Part shown: positions 11,946 to 23,800 of the stretch, in pieces
Numbering within the stretch: position 1 is the first letter of the stretch
Layout of the letters: every line of letters begins with the position of its first letter
Assembly: GCA_029706075.1 (NCBI GenBank)
Contig: JAINUG010000196.1
Location: 643,501-707,500 of the forward strand
DNA length: 64,000 nt
Source of the DNA: Aldrovandia affinis
Lineage: Eukaryota > Chordata > Actinopteri > Notacanthiformes > Halosauridae
Reading direction: 5' to 3'
The notes under the pieces: generated by a model
Seen by the model: the letters and a program-made list of their open reading frames with translations, nothing else
Database searches by the model: none
What the model was told of the DNA's origin: nothing
Made by a program: the position numbers and the translations under genes

Positions 11946-12829
11946 GAGCAGTTATATAGGACACAGGCATACATTGGGCAAAATAGGCAGCTGTCAATAG
12001 CAGCACGGAGCACACAGCTTTCCATCTGAGTCAGAGCTGAGTCGTACAGCTGTGGGCATATTTTTCTGATACAGCCTCTAAATATGTAATTTCTCACCCA
12101 GTTTATTTTTAATCCACACCGTGGCAAATGAAGTGGAAGTATTCATCTATAGCTGGCAGAGATTAATCCACTGCAGCTGTCATATCAGCGCTACTTCCAC
12201 ACAATTAAAGACATTAAGTGAAACATATACTATTATATTAAATATACTATTTATAACATACTTGCATGTTTGTACAAATTACTACTGATTTTGTTACAAA
12301 CAAAAGCACAAAACACAAGGAAATAAAATGTTTTAATGATTTAATTGATTTTATCATGTCACCTAATCATACGGTTTGCATTACAATAGCAAGATTAACT
12401 TGCTCCTGAGCAGAAATGGCCATATTTGTGTTTCCCTAGTGACTAGTTTTTGTAAGAAGCCAGCTGGAAATATTTTTTTGTGCAGAACAAATGGTCATTG
12501 GCTTTTATTTTGTTCATACATTATCATGGTTTTGGCTTCTGTGGCAGGCAGATTACATTACTTGGGTTGAGGACTGTATGTGTGTGTGTGTATATACAGT
12601 ACAACTCCCAAGATCTAACTGAATCAGAAATGAGGGTAGTCCGAAACTCGAAACTTTTCAATAGAAAACTATGAAAATACACACATTTTAAGAATTTGAA
12701 TCCCTTAATGACTGGAATCATATACTTACCTTATGGTAACCATATTTTTTAAATGGGCTCATATTTATATAAATAGCATTTCTCAGGATATACAGTATCC
12801 TTCTATCTGGGTTACGGCTAATCAGTCAG
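11946..12829. other. No gene recognised
   Basis: AT-rich with a short TG run near 12580. Nothing recognised. Confidence 0.5.
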
Positions 12830-13270
12830 TCCTTCATTCTTCAGCAAGATAACGACCCAAAACACACCTTGAAGTGTGAAGCAAAATCTATCTGGTGAAG
12901 GAGGAACGTGAAGGACAACTCAAACTAGACCTGGCCTGCCCAGTGTCCAGACCTCAATCCCACAAACTGGACAGAAGAGTCAAAGCAAAGCATCCCACAA
13001 GTATCTCTGGGAATTGCTTCAGGAGAGCTGGAAAGACATTTGATATATGAAATCATTTGAGACATGATTTCCTGTTTAAACTTATTAACCGAATGGCCTG
13101 TGTTTGTGAGGCTGTTACCAAGGCAAAGGGTGGCAATTTTGAGGAATCCAAGATTTAGAGACCATCAATTTCAAGTATTTACAGAAACTTATGCAGTGTA
13201 AAACTTTGAAATTATTTAAAAAAATAATGAAATAAACCTAGTTTCCAGTAGGTGTACTCAAACTATTGAC
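12830..13270 (+). mobile_element. Tc1/mariner remnant, transposase C-terminal half
   Basis: The plus strand reads LQQDNDPKHT-like at about 12840-12875 and WPAQCPDLNPTN at about 12930-12970, the region around the second catalytic Asp of Tc1 transposases. The frame is broken by stops. The right end near 13250-13272 (TCAAACTATTGACTGGTA) resembles a Tc1 terminal repeat. No left end was found, so it is a truncated fossil. Confidence 0.75.
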
Positions 13271-13809
13271 TGGTATTTTATATGCATGCCTGGGATGGTG
13301 CTGAGGTTGTTGCAAAGTGCTTACTAAAGCATAAAAATCCAGTGGCTACCTTGGCCTTATATCTAACATAACTTGCTCATCTTCTATCAATAATTCTGGA
13401 GGGCACTGTAGAACTACTCCATAGATGTACAGTAGTACACACAACAATATTAACATTATGCAAACACAGCAGGGTATAATATTACTGTCATGAAGGATTT
13501 GACTGAGAGGAAGAGCTTGTCAATGATGAGTGGTACACCTCAGCCCTTCATTCTGTTTTTTAAGCAAACACAGTTTTAAATCTCTGAGATTTCCCTGGGG
13601 AATTGGTCATTAATGCCATAATTAGTTCCCTTGAACTCTCTTCAGGTCAGGTCATGGCACCATAGCTGGTGTTATTTTTAGAAGCCATACGGTGGATGAA
13701 ATGTTGTCTAATTGTTTTTAATTTACAGATCTTTTTTAAACTGGACAAAACTCCTGAAAATAGCTTTTGTTTCTTTTTTGAACAACCTTTTATTTTCATT
13801 CCCCTGAAA
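13271..13809. other. No gene recognised
   Basis: AT-rich, no recognised exon or repeat. Confidence 0.45.
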
Positions 13810-13925
13810 TGTGTTCCGCTAGCCAACATTTCTTTCCAGTCTGCTATCCACCAGCTGAGCTGTGCAACTACTGCACCAGAGGACTGTACAACTGGTGTAG
13901 GCAGATCGCAGGTATCCGAATGACC
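13810..13925 (-). repeat. SINE-like fragment, possible tRNA head
   Basis: The reverse complement has CAGCTCAGCTGGTGGATAGC followed by GACTGGAAAGAAATG; a similar block occurs on the minus strand at 47620-47790. The box A-like AGCTCAGCTGGTGG suggests a tRNA-derived SINE. Only two partial copies, so the call is tentative. Confidence 0.4.
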
Positions 13926-16900
13926 AGAGGAGATGCTATTGAGTGATGAGGTAGGGTATAACCTGTCAACTTAATTGGATAATCTGATGACTTGTTGTCG
14001 AATTTGACATTTTCCACTTTACATTTATTAAAGAGTGAATTTGTAGTCCCAAAAGACAGAGACTCCCCTAATTATTACGGGTGCACCCGTTCTCATGATC
14101 ATGGCATATTTATCAACAATTATGTTAAACAACTATGTCAGCCAAGACAATCAACAACCACAAATCAGTTACTCCTTCAATCAAATTGCATGTTTTCAGA
14201 TTAAATTGTGAATGAAAATGTAAGCCACATCCAACCACAAGGGAGGAAACAATTGCACTCCACACAAGAGGAGCTAATGGAAGAGATGGCAATTTAAATT
14301 ATTCACAGCAGCGCAACCTGCCATTGAGGCATGAAATGAGGAGTGAGAGTTAATGAAGTTGTAAGTACAAGGAAATAATTTCCCGTTTTCCCCCCCATAC
14401 TTGGAATCTCTGATTGTGCCTTCTGAGTATCCTGTGCCTGTGCAAGGAGCACTGTGGCTGAAGTGCATTCATTCCTCCGATGCACTCGTCTGCAAGTCAA
14501 TAAGTATTTTATACCCTACAGGCATGTCCACAGTACATTATCCCTGACTTAGACACTCTGTCAGCTGCCGTGTTATATTATTTAGCTTGGGTTATTTAGT
14601 TTGAATGATGGCTGAAATATTTTTGACGCATGCAATAACTTTTTTTGCTACGTGATAAAATCTCATGGTATACAATTTAGTTTATGATTTTAGTACCATT
14701 TCATACTTCAATATCACAGTGCGCCTTCATGCCAGTCATACCCCTATTTTAAAATGTCAAACATTCACCAAAAACACAAATTCAAGAGTTGAGAAGGAGG
14801 GTAAAACAGAAATTGGTGTGACACAACATTTTGAAGGAGGGAAGCAGTGGAGTGGAGACTCAGGATTCCTCTATGAGGAGCACATGAGAGGAATGGGAGG
14901 CCCTCACATAAAAATCTCTCGCCATCCTCCCTTTCCTCTAGAACTAAAATAGAACAGCTGCATCCCCTCCTGAGTTTAGGACAAATGCTGTATTGCATGC
15001 ATCCTCACAATAAAGGCAGATACATGATGGAAATTTCACATTAACAACTGACAGCATTACCAGCAGACAGCTTACAAATAGGTGAGCCAATGTCAAACCT
15101 GTGGTTATTTCTAAACTCACATTCAACATCTGAATCATTGAATTATTTTAAAGGATCTTCCTAAAACCAACGTGGTGCACAGCTGGTATTCATCGTAATA
15201 TGGGGTTCACCAGGTCATAGAGCTGAAAGCAATAGAGTTGCCTTCTTATGTTTTGCATTTACTCATTTGGCTACCAAGCTAAATCAAGCCTAGTTGAACC
15301 TGAAATAACTGCAAAATGAACTGAAAACCTTATGAGAAGTAATCTTGAATGCATTCTGCATGTTTGCGTCTCCCATTATGTTACATTAATGGCAGCCATT
15401 TGACTGTGATCATTTGCACGCCTCACTGCAAAGTTGTACAGGCAATGAATATTGTCTGTTCTAAAAAATTTTATGAGGTAGTTCCATGGTGTTCCTTTAC
15501 ATAAGACCTTACCAGATTTCTGTCAGACCACATGATGAACCACAGGTTTTACATCTATGGCTCAAAAATGACAACACAAAGAATGACCCACAATCAGTCA
15601 AAATGCCCACTTATTAGGGTCTCCAAAACCATCACGTTAACAATCATAATTAAATCCCCTGACAGATTTTTGCACGCAGTCATATTTGAAATCATGTATT
15701 GCTGCAAAATCTACCTCTTGGTGACTACACATAGCAACTACATTTAGGTAATTGTTATTGTAATTACCACTTCCTCTCCAGACTGTGCTATTGAGTGTTC
15801 AACAAAACACTTTTGTAGTTGCTTGCTAGCTACTTGGCCACTTTAAAATTGATGCATAAAGCAAATTGTCTCAGCGGTTCATACGATACTGTTGACTATT
15901 GAGTGCCTGGGACAACGTGATAGGTTTGAATTCAGTCATGTGATTTGGCTGGCCAATCAGATGGCGCACGAGGTAGCATAAAAAGACTGCAAGTCTTTAT
16001 CTGGTGACCTATGCAAGAGAGTGAGAGAGAAGTCCATTGCACATACAGTCCAATTATTGAAAAGTGTGACAAAAACAAATGAATTAAAGGAAGCTGCTAA
16101 TGCAGCAATATAATAATGAATATCTGACCACTTACTCACCAGGCTTTTCTCATCCATTTTTAGCTGGGGGACATGAAAGCTTTGTTCAAAGAGTGGAGAG
16201 GCAACAGATGAAATTTCAGAGCAATGTTGAGACAGTCATACCTCTTCATTTTAGAGGCTCTTGGTACAGACTCTGATATCAAAGTCCAGCTGCAGAAAAC
16301 CAGCATGGGGTCCAATCTCAAATTCATTAAAGGCCGTTTTATGAAGAGTATATGATGGAGACCTGGAAGTGAGTTTTGATTCATTTTTATTTTTATTCTT
16401 TGTGCAATCATTCCTGCCAGACACAAAGGACATGAAAATAAATGCCTTTTTCTTTCTCCACCTCTCAATCTTCCTATTTCTGAACACTTTCTTTTGTAGC
16501 CTCATCCACCGCACCCTGCTGGCGCTACAAATATGCGAATTAATAGGATTATGAAATAATATTTTAGCCAAAACAGATTCAAAGTAGGTATGTAATATCT
16601 CAATGCAAAAGTGCTAGATAGTACCATTTCACATGAAAGAGCAAATTATGTTGCATTGTTTTCCCAAGCAGAGAGCAAACGTGACTAGCCATAGCCAGCA
16701 ATTGTATTCATTATCCACATAACAGTAATAGAATGTTGTGTTGTTGCCCTTCCTGTCAACTAATATTCAATTCAAAACTTAACACAAATAAAGGTCAGAT
16801 TTTGTATTATCAGACTGGGTCATCTGATAGAATGGAGTTCAATGATATCCAGATTCATGGTATTAGGTCTCACAGTGCGTAAATTGTGTTTTCTCAATAT

Positions 16901-17417
16901 TACACACAACCAGCACATTGTGTATTTCCTGGATGATATAAAGCACAACTTTTCTTCATGTCCTTGGCCCTTGGGAAAAGACAACATGGCTTCTTGTAAG
17001 AAGTTTTCCTTCCCAGTGATGTTTCACAGGAGTGCAATACAGAATGTAAACCTTTGGACTCTAATCATTCAAGCTTGGATTTCACAGCCGAGGACCAATT
17101 TATTATGTCACCTCTGTGCTACTCACACCTACATAAGGCCATGGTCACACTGAAATTATGGTATGCATCAAAATTATGTATGCATTGTTGGTTTGTTTTT
17201 GGTGTGTTAGTTTGCAGAGCTAGTAGGCTACACAATCTACATTTCATATGGAAAACAAATCAATGCAACAGTCATAATCTAAATATTTATAATTTCCGCT
17301 AACCTGTCACATCCTGTACTGCTGCATCTAGCTAGCCTCATCAGGTTTGTGAGGTAAATATTTTGTTGCAGAAACTTGTTTTTATATAATATTTACATTA
17401 ATTACTAAATAAGTACA
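13926..17417. other. No gene recognised
   Basis: 3.5 kb of AT-rich DNA. Short open stretches occur on both strands but none shows a recognisable domain or splice-consistent exon chain. Confidence 0.5.
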
Positions 17418-17517
17418 TATTTACAAATATTGTAATATTTACAAATATTGTAATATTTACAAATATTGTAATATTTACAAATATTGTAATATTTACAAAT
17501 ATTGTAATATTTACAAA
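17418..17517. repeat. 18-bp tandem repeat
   Basis: The unit ACAAATATTGTAATATTT is repeated about 5.5 times with essentially no variation. Each unit contains the self-complementary AAATATT and ATATT, so the array can form hairpins. A translated minus strand gives a VNITIF repeat, which is incidental. Confidence 0.95.
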
Positions 17518-18180
17518 TTCTTCTTTGTAAAATACCACTGTGCCATCTGTCATTTGGTCTTGATTATTAGTGATTTTGCCTGTATGCTCATTGCTGTTCA
17601 GTGCACTAGATTTCAATATGTGTTTCCACTAAATCGGTAACTTTTAGTTGTCGGTGGTCTAATAACGCAATCTTCATGCCCGCTTCTGTATTGCTTTTAT
17701 GAATTTGTGCTCATAGAAATGTTTTCTGTGGCCCACTGATCTAAACATAACGTTAGGCATCTCCATTAAATGAAAAAGAGAAAATAGACTTGTGCAAATT
17801 GCTAAATATTTATATAATGCACAAAAGCATGAGACCATGTCGTGGTACCCTGCTGTGTAGTTTCACAATTTAGTTTATTTGCTGGTGTATCATTACACTG
17901 GTTTAAAAACAGAGGACAAGAAAAAGAAAAAGAAAAAGTATAATCACATAAACAGTGCAGCATGGGGTTAGAAACCCAGAGGTGGCTCACCCTCAATGAA
18001 AACAAAGCAAACAAACCAAAAAAAGCAACAAGCAACTAAAAAACAAACAAAAAAGAAAGAAGGAAAGAAACAGACAAATAAGAAAAGACATGCTATAAAA
18101 TAAAATAAAGAAAACAAACAAACAAAAACCTTTCTTGGTTTTTCAGAAAGGTCCTTCAGTTCTTGTAGATTTTGAGAAGA
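17518..18180. other. A-rich sequence, no gene recognised
   Basis: From about 17900 to 18130 the plus strand is strongly A-rich (AAGAAAAAG and AAACAAAC runs), possibly the A-rich tail side of the minus-strand LINE remnant at 18320-18817. Confidence 0.45.
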
Positions 18181-18188
18181 CTCTAAAG

Positions 18189-18271
18189 CATGGTGCGGCT
18201 CCCAGTGTTTTCTTTTCCGTGGGAAACCGGGTCCAAATGGCTCTTTGAGTGTTATGGGTTGCCGACCCCTG
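18189..18271. mobile_element. hAT miniature element, 83 bp
   Basis: Flanked by the perfect 8-bp duplication CTCTAAAG (18181-18188 and 18272-18279). The right end is GGGTTGCCGACCCCTG, the reverse complement of a typical hAT end CAGGGGTCGGCAACCC; the left end is CATGGTGCGGCTCCCAG. Far below normal hAT size and non-coding, so an extreme internal-deletion derivative. Confidence 0.88.
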
Positions 18272-18319
18272 CTCTAAAGCAATGTTGATTTCAACATCCC
18301 AACAAGATGATTGTTCCAG

Positions 18320-18817
18320 GTTATTGCGCCTTTGTATCTAAGAGAAAACTGACCATGGGTGGTGCAATAACAGGAAGGGTGAAGATTTGCTTGTGTCTTG
18401 TATTTAATGTGTGAACTTGGGAGTTAACTTGGAAAAATGGAGTAAAAGGTTTGGGAATGGAATCAGGAATATATGTATATTTGTAGATAAAATTGCACAT
18501 TTGGTATGTGTTTAGCTGAAAAATTGATAATGTCTCAAGTTTTATGATTAGAGGTGTAGAGGGATCAAGTCGCTTTGAAAATGTATCTATTCTAACAAAT
18601 TTCTTCTGTATTAGATAAATGTTCTGGAGGTAAGAGGCATATGTACTCGCCCACACAATATTGCAATATATGAGATATGGATAACACAAGCTGTAATACA
18701 ATGTAAGTAGACAATTCTAATTAACCAAGTCACAAATTTTATTGATAACACCAAGTGATTTAGAAAGGGGGTGAGCAAAACCACAACTCTGTTCAGTAAG
18801 CACGGGGAGCTTTGCAC
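18320..18817 (-). pseudogene. LINE reverse transcriptase C-terminal remnant
   Basis: The minus strand at 18701-18321 reads YYSLCYPYLIYCNIVWAS followed by LQNIYLIQKKFVRI, the conserved end of non-LTR retrotransposon RTs (YPYLxYCxxxWGST...LxxLQKKAxRI). Upstream at 18817-18611 the frame has shifted and decayed. The endonuclease and RT catalytic core are absent, so it is a 5'-truncated, frameshifted copy. A Rex1/CR1-like assignment is possible but not certain. Confidence 0.7.
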
Positions 18818-19104
18818 AGTGCTGTATTTCTTCCGAGATCATGTGGTTGTGCCCTTGTATATTCACTTCGCCAGCTAGGTTTGTAGCGCTTGTAATCTAC
18901 CTTCGTAGATTTGACGTTGGCATTGAATGCTCCCCCTTCTCTCCTTGCTCGCTTTGGGTGACTACAAAGAGGTAGTATAACAATCAGTTATATACTGTAT
19001 ATATATATATAACAATATATAACAATGGTTGATGACGTGTTTTGTATGCTTGTGTTGTTATGTTTTTATCTTGTCGCAGTGTATTATTATTATATTTCAA
19101 TCTC

Positions 19105-19405
19105 CCCCTTGTAATGTGAGTTCGCTGCCCTAGCCCTGTGACTGGTAGTGACGAAGGCGAAGTATCGTTTCCTCCGAGACAACACTAGCCAGGCTGTCGA
19201 CTGTAACCCGGTACTCCAGAGCCACTCCTGTATGCAGCGAACATCCTGTCGACTTCCCTCCCCCCTCCTTGGGGCGGACAGCCAATCGCCGCCCCCGGTG
19301 GCACTCCCGGCCAGAGCCGACTCTGGCGCGATGGGGAATTGAACCCCGGTCGACATGGCCAGCGTCGAACATTGTAACCACTGGACCACGCGGGAGGCCC
19401 TTCGC
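19105..19405 (-). mobile_element. tRNA-derived SINE
   Basis: Minus strand: box A TGGTCCAGTGG and box B GGTTCAATTCC in a head resembling tRNA-Glu/Asp, then a body with GGCTCTGGCCGGGAGTGCCA, GATTGGCTGTCCGCCCC and GTTGTCTCGGAGGA. The same head and body occur on the plus strand at 40862-41165. Pol III transcribed and LINE-mobilised by family knowledge. The body is well conserved between the two copies. Confidence 0.85.
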
Positions 19406-20577
19406 AGTGTATTTTTATACCTTTGCTATATTATGTACTGACCTTTAGATTTGCACATAATTATAGCTTTGCATTTTGTATAAGCTTCCTTAATTGTGAA
19501 TTTGCACATTTATTATTAAGTATTCTCTAGCTGTCTGCTGCGCACACACAGCATTGTCATACAAGATACTTGTATGCACTAAAACTTACTTGTAACACAA
19601 TTTATCTTGTGTAGCCACATTTTATTATTATTTTAATGTTGTACTTGTCGCAATTAACATTGCATTGCTTGTCGTAGCTAATGCTAGCTAAACATTGTTG
19701 ACATTCTGTACAACTTGCTGAATTGCCCTTAACTTCCGTATGTACTTTTATATTGTTCTATTGAAGCCGTAATAAACTGCATCTATTTTCATAATTATGT
19801 TTGTGTATTTGCTGTGGTGTATAGCCACAAAAAAAACATTACTGACTTTTTGTGGACTTGTGTTGTCAAATGAGTCCTACAGACGAAGAACGATATATGT
19901 GCATTTTTTCCATTTTCAGATAATCGGATATTTTTATTTTTTGGCCTATATATATGACATAATTGGGGGTTTTTCTGCAACATATTTAAAACACTTGTAA
20001 TTTTTTTTGCGATATAGTTTTTTTCTTATTTGTATGAATATTTTAATTTGTGGTATGTGGAAGAACAGTATATCTCCGGTGACCATTGGAATTTGTGGAA
20101 GAACAGTATATATCCCATGCAGTACAACAGTTTAAAAGATTTATACTATTGAACCTCATTATGCTTCATAAAATGATTGATATATCACATTTCTTTCCAT
20201 TAATGTTTGTCAGCAAATATTTTGGCTCAATAAAGTTATTTAGTAATAGATTAGTCCTATCACTTACTTGTGATATTGTGTTGCTCTTCACTTCATCGAA
20301 TTTAAGGATAGAAACAAATTAGGATAGAAACAGACAGATTTATTGCAGTGTCACAAAATACACACACACACACACGTTCATCTAGTACATTACCGTCATA
20401 CTGGCTACCATTCATCTAACAATAGAAAAGTGCATTATAAATACTGAAACTAGGAGTTGGAACATATCAAGTAGAATAATTAATTGCAATATAATAAATA
20501 ATTCACAATATAAATTTCAACATACATTTGTTGACTCAACACCCCCACCCCCGGCCCCAAAAAGGGCAAAAATTTCC
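19406..20577. other. AT-rich, no gene recognised
   Basis: Contains a short CA repeat at about 20361-20376. It lies just downstream of the pseudogene stop codon at 20578 and may include its 3' untranslated region, but no clear end was identified. Confidence 0.45.
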
Positions 20578-20825
20578 CTAGGCTTCGCTTTCAAATGCCT
20601 CATAGAAGGATTGTGCAGCAACAGGCAGATAGTTTAGCATTGTCATGAGGTCTTGGTACTTCTCTTTCTTTATTGGCAGAGTACTCTCATAGGCCCTGGG
20701 GTAGGTCTTGAAGAATGATGGAGCTGGAGGTCTTGCTAATTTCTTTGCTTTTGTGACCAGCCATGACATCCAGCCCTTGTATTCACTGTGGGTATGTCTG
20801 GTGTAGAGGATCCAGGGTTCCGCAG
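20578..20825 (-). pseudogene. Transposase-like gene, exon 7 (terminal)
   Basis: Acceptor TGATTTCAG before 20825, phase 1, open to TAG at 20578-20580. Encodes EPWILYTRHTHSEYKGW ... IKKEKYQDLMTMLNYLP ... SFYEAF, the conserved C-terminal end of the family. No lesion seen. Confidence 0.8.
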
Positions 20826-20968
20826 CTGAAATCACAAAGCACATAGAACAAAAAAGTTCAATAGACACAAACTAATAAACAGTATTTAAGTTCACAGTGC
20901 AAGATATATTTTACTGTATTGATCTATTAATTAATATGGACATGTTTTTAGAAACTTGGAAATGGTAC

Positions 20969-21306
20969 CTGTGACTTTGAACAACATCATGGATGTGATT
21001 TTGAACCCATCTGGTTTCTTTAGTGTTGCATCTGGGAGCTTCCTAAAGTCCTCTCAGTTCATCTTCATGACCCTGAATGCATTCTGTTGCCTAGACTCCA
21101 AGATCATCTGGCTCACATCATCAGGAGTATGCAGAGAAGACACCTTGCGTCTCTTCTCTATTGTAGCAAAAGACTGATCACATGGTAGGAAGGAGTGGCC
21201 GGACACCATGAACTTCTGTTCAATCTGAGTGAAGTAGCCCATGGACACTAGCATGGACATCAGATTCAGCATCCTCCAGTTATTATTCTGGCCACAGCAT
21301 CTGTCA
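20969..21306 (-). pseudogene. Transposase-like gene, exon 6
   Basis: Acceptor ATATATACAG before 21306, donor ACAG/gtacca after 20969, ends phase 1, which fits exon 7. Encodes DRCCGQNNNW and EQKFMVSGHSFLPCD, the second half of the DDE-like core. One in-frame TGA at 21056-21054; the frame stays correct across it to the donor, so this is a point nonsense change. Confidence 0.8.
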
Positions 21307-21452
21307 CTGTATATATATGAGTGTGGAAGGCGTCGATCTCGGCAGCTAATCAGGGCGATTAGCGGCCACGCCTACTGGCAGAGCAGCCAGCGCACACACC
21401 AGTCCAAGGTTTGGCAATTACACCTGTGTGCTTAAAACTGCTCTGCTCTCTT

Positions 21453-21826
21453 CAGTAGGTGGCTGGAACAAGGAAAGAGAAGGCATGAGAGACCGCGTAG
21501 AGAAAGTGAACAAGAAAGAAAGAAAGAAAAGTGAAAGTAAACAGGACATGAAAAGTTTCCGTTTAGTTTATGATAGTTTGTTTGTGTTTTGGAGTTTATT
21601 GTTTTGTGTCCCGAACCTGTGAGGGCGACGGACTGATTTGTTTCTGTTTTAGTTAAAGCTCCTGGTCTCGTTCTCTGCCCGGGTCGGGATCAGAGAACTT
21701 CTGGTCCGTGGACCAGAAAAATCCACTCCGTCTCCAGACTGGTCTGTTGCCATCCAGGGATTGTCACGTGGTGTGTGACAAAGAGTTTGCATTCTTTTGA
21801 CTTTGTTAGAGAGGAGTATAAATAAC
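21453..21826 (+). repeat. 5' LTR of the Gmr1-like element (shared part)
   Basis: Matches 23801-24196 almost throughout, from CAGTAGGTGGCTGGAACAAG to GAGGAGTATAAATAAC, with small indels. The full LTR likely extends left to about 21323. Confidence 0.85.
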
Positions 21827-21869
21827 AATGGTGCCGAGACCCGGGATCAGAGCAGCACCACTGGACGAC

Positions 21870-22169
21870 ATGGACAGCCCACTCTCCCAGGTGATTGCGC
21901 ACCTAGCTGCCATGCAGGAGGCTCAACAGCGCGCTCTCGTCTGCTCCCAGGAAGACCAACAAGAGGCGCTGCAGGCCATCACAGCTACCCAGGCAGCGGA
22001 CAGAGCTGCAATCGTGGAGCTGTTAAACACCAGGCAGGCACCCCCCTCTTCCATCCCGGTCCGGTCAGAAATCCGGATGCAGAAGATGGGACCGGATGAC
22101 AACCCGGAAGAGTTCGTGGAGCTTTTCCAGAGAACAGCCACGGCATGCAGATGGCCAGTGGCGGAATAG
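21870..22169 (+). pseudogene. Gmr1-like gag fragment
   Basis: Reads MDSPLSQVIAHLAAMQEAQQ and QKMGPDDNPEEFVELFQRTA, typical of the N-terminal half of Gmr1-type and related Gag proteins, which assemble the cytoplasmic particle. An in-frame TAG ends it at about 22169 and the rest is deleted. The inner ATG at 21870 is preferred because the earlier ATG at 21828 overlaps the primer-binding site. Confidence 0.7.
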
Positions 22170-22212
22170 GCATTACGGCTTCTCCCACTGCTATCCGGGG
22201 AGAGCCAGATAG

Positions 22213-22720
22213 CAGCTGGCAGTGTGCCGGCAGACGTTGAAATCCATGATGCGGAAGTTCATTCAAACCGATTTAAAGAATTGGGACAAACTAATTGACC
22301 CGCTGATGTTTGCCGTCAGGGAGGTTCCCCAAGCCTCCACTGGGTTTTTCCCGTTTGAATTGTCATATGGGCGATGTCCCAGGGGTATTCTGGATTTATT
22401 AAGAGAAACTTGGGAGAAAATCCTAGCCCCAGCAAAAATTTAATTAAATACGTCATGGACCTACGAGCAAAGCTGCACTCACTCTGACAAATTTCACGAG
22501 AACATTTGCTCGAGGCCCAGGAATGACAGAGATGGCAATATAACAGGGGGACACAATTGCAAAATTTTCAATTGGATTTTCAATCCAATGTCAACATCTA
22601 AATTGCTCGCAAAGTGGCAAGGACCATTTGAGGTTACACGGCGAGTGGGGGATGTTGATTAATAATTCGCTCGGATAGAGGTGGATCACGTCAGATATAC
22701 CACTTAAATGTATTAAAACG
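22213..22720 (+). pseudogene. Gmr1-like integrase C-terminal fragment
   Basis: Reads NWDKLIDPLMFAVREVPQAS and GFFPFELSYGRCPRGILDLL, the end of the Ty3/Gypsy integrase core, then decayed YNRGTQL and SDRGGSRQIYHLNVLKRWE. The catalytic DDE residues are not present. It precedes the RT, which is the diagnostic Gmr1 order. Confidence 0.75.
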
Positions 22721-22929
22721 GTGGGAGGTGGTAGACCCTATTTTGCTCGCCATGCCAGAAAATACACAAGATGAGCTGGGGCCAGAAATTCCAATTGATA
22801 GTACGAGACTTCCGGTCCCCGTTGGTAGCAATCTTACGCTGGACCAGCAGGCAGAGGTAAGTAATTTACAGTGATGTTTTTCTGACATGTTTTCTCCCTT
22901 ACCTGGGTGAACAGACTTGATTGAACACC

Positions 22930-23640
22930 ACATTCAGACCCCGCCAGGCACCGTGATTAGGAGCCGGCCATATTGCTTGCCTGAACACACACAAAAATGT
23001 GGTTCAGGAAGAATTGGAAAAAATACTAGACATGGGTGTAATAGAGGAGTCTAATAGTGACTGGTGCAGCCCCATTGTGCTTGTACCTTTGATTCTGTGT
23101 GGACTACAGAAAAGTTAACGCAGTATCGAAGTTTGATGCCTATCCAATACCCCGGGTTGACGAGCTGCTGGATCGGTTGGGCACTGCTCGCTTTTATTCG
23201 ACACTGGATTTAACCAAGGGCTACTGGCAGATTCCCTTGTCTCCAGCATCAAGGGAAAAGTTGGCCAACCTTGCCTTTCGATCTGCATGGGGCTCTGGCC
23301 ACCTTTCAGCGGCTAATGGATAGGCTACTTCGACCGCATGCTGCATATGCCACGGCATACTTGGATGACATCTTTAGCAATGATTGGGAGCAGCATATGC
23401 AGCATTTTCGGGCCGTCCTACGGACGCTGAGGGGAGCGGGGCTCACTGCTAACCCAGGCAAGTGCGCTATTTGGCGGAGAGAGGTACAGTATCTGGGGTT
23501 CCTCTTGGGCGGGGGGCAGGTCAGACCCTTGATTGATAAAACCGCGACCATTTCTGCCTGCCCACAGCCAAAGCCTAAAAAACAGGTGAGATCCTTTTTG
23601 GGACTGGCAAATTATTGTCGCCGGTTTATCCCTAACTGAT
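22930..23640 (+). pseudogene. Gmr1-like reverse transcriptase
   Basis: Begins with HHIQTPPGTVIRSRPY, continues VDYRKVNAVSKFDAYPIPRV, FYSTLDLTKGYWQIPL, then after a frameshift near 23275 AYLDDIFSNDWEQHMQHFRA, GLTANPGKCAI and VRSFLGLANYCRRFIPN. Both Asp-containing catalytic motifs (TLDL and YLDD) are kept. RNase H is truncated after about 23760. Frameshifts make it inactive. Confidence 0.8.
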
Positions 23641-23800
23641 CTCACCCAAAGGGAGCCTCAGATCCGGTCCAGTGGCAGTGCCAGGCGGCGTTCCTGAGTA
23701 TAAAAGCGAGTATAAAAGCGACTCTATGTGGCGTCCCACTGCTAATCAGCCCTGATTTCTCCCTGCCTTTCATTTTACAGAAAGGCAGGGAGGAGAGGAG

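Noticed and set aside
17398..17616. Minus-strand ORF with VNITIF repeats
   Set aside because: It is the translation of the 18-bp tandem array and has no coding support outside it.
18900..19400. Possible tRNA gene on the minus strand at 19340-19400
   Set aside because: Box A and B are present but the acceptor stem does not pair and the sequence continues into a SINE body repeated at 40862-41165.
22213..23640. Interpreting integrase-before-RT as a chance rearrangement
   Set aside because: The linker from integrase into RT matches the continuous arrangement known in Gmr1-like elements.
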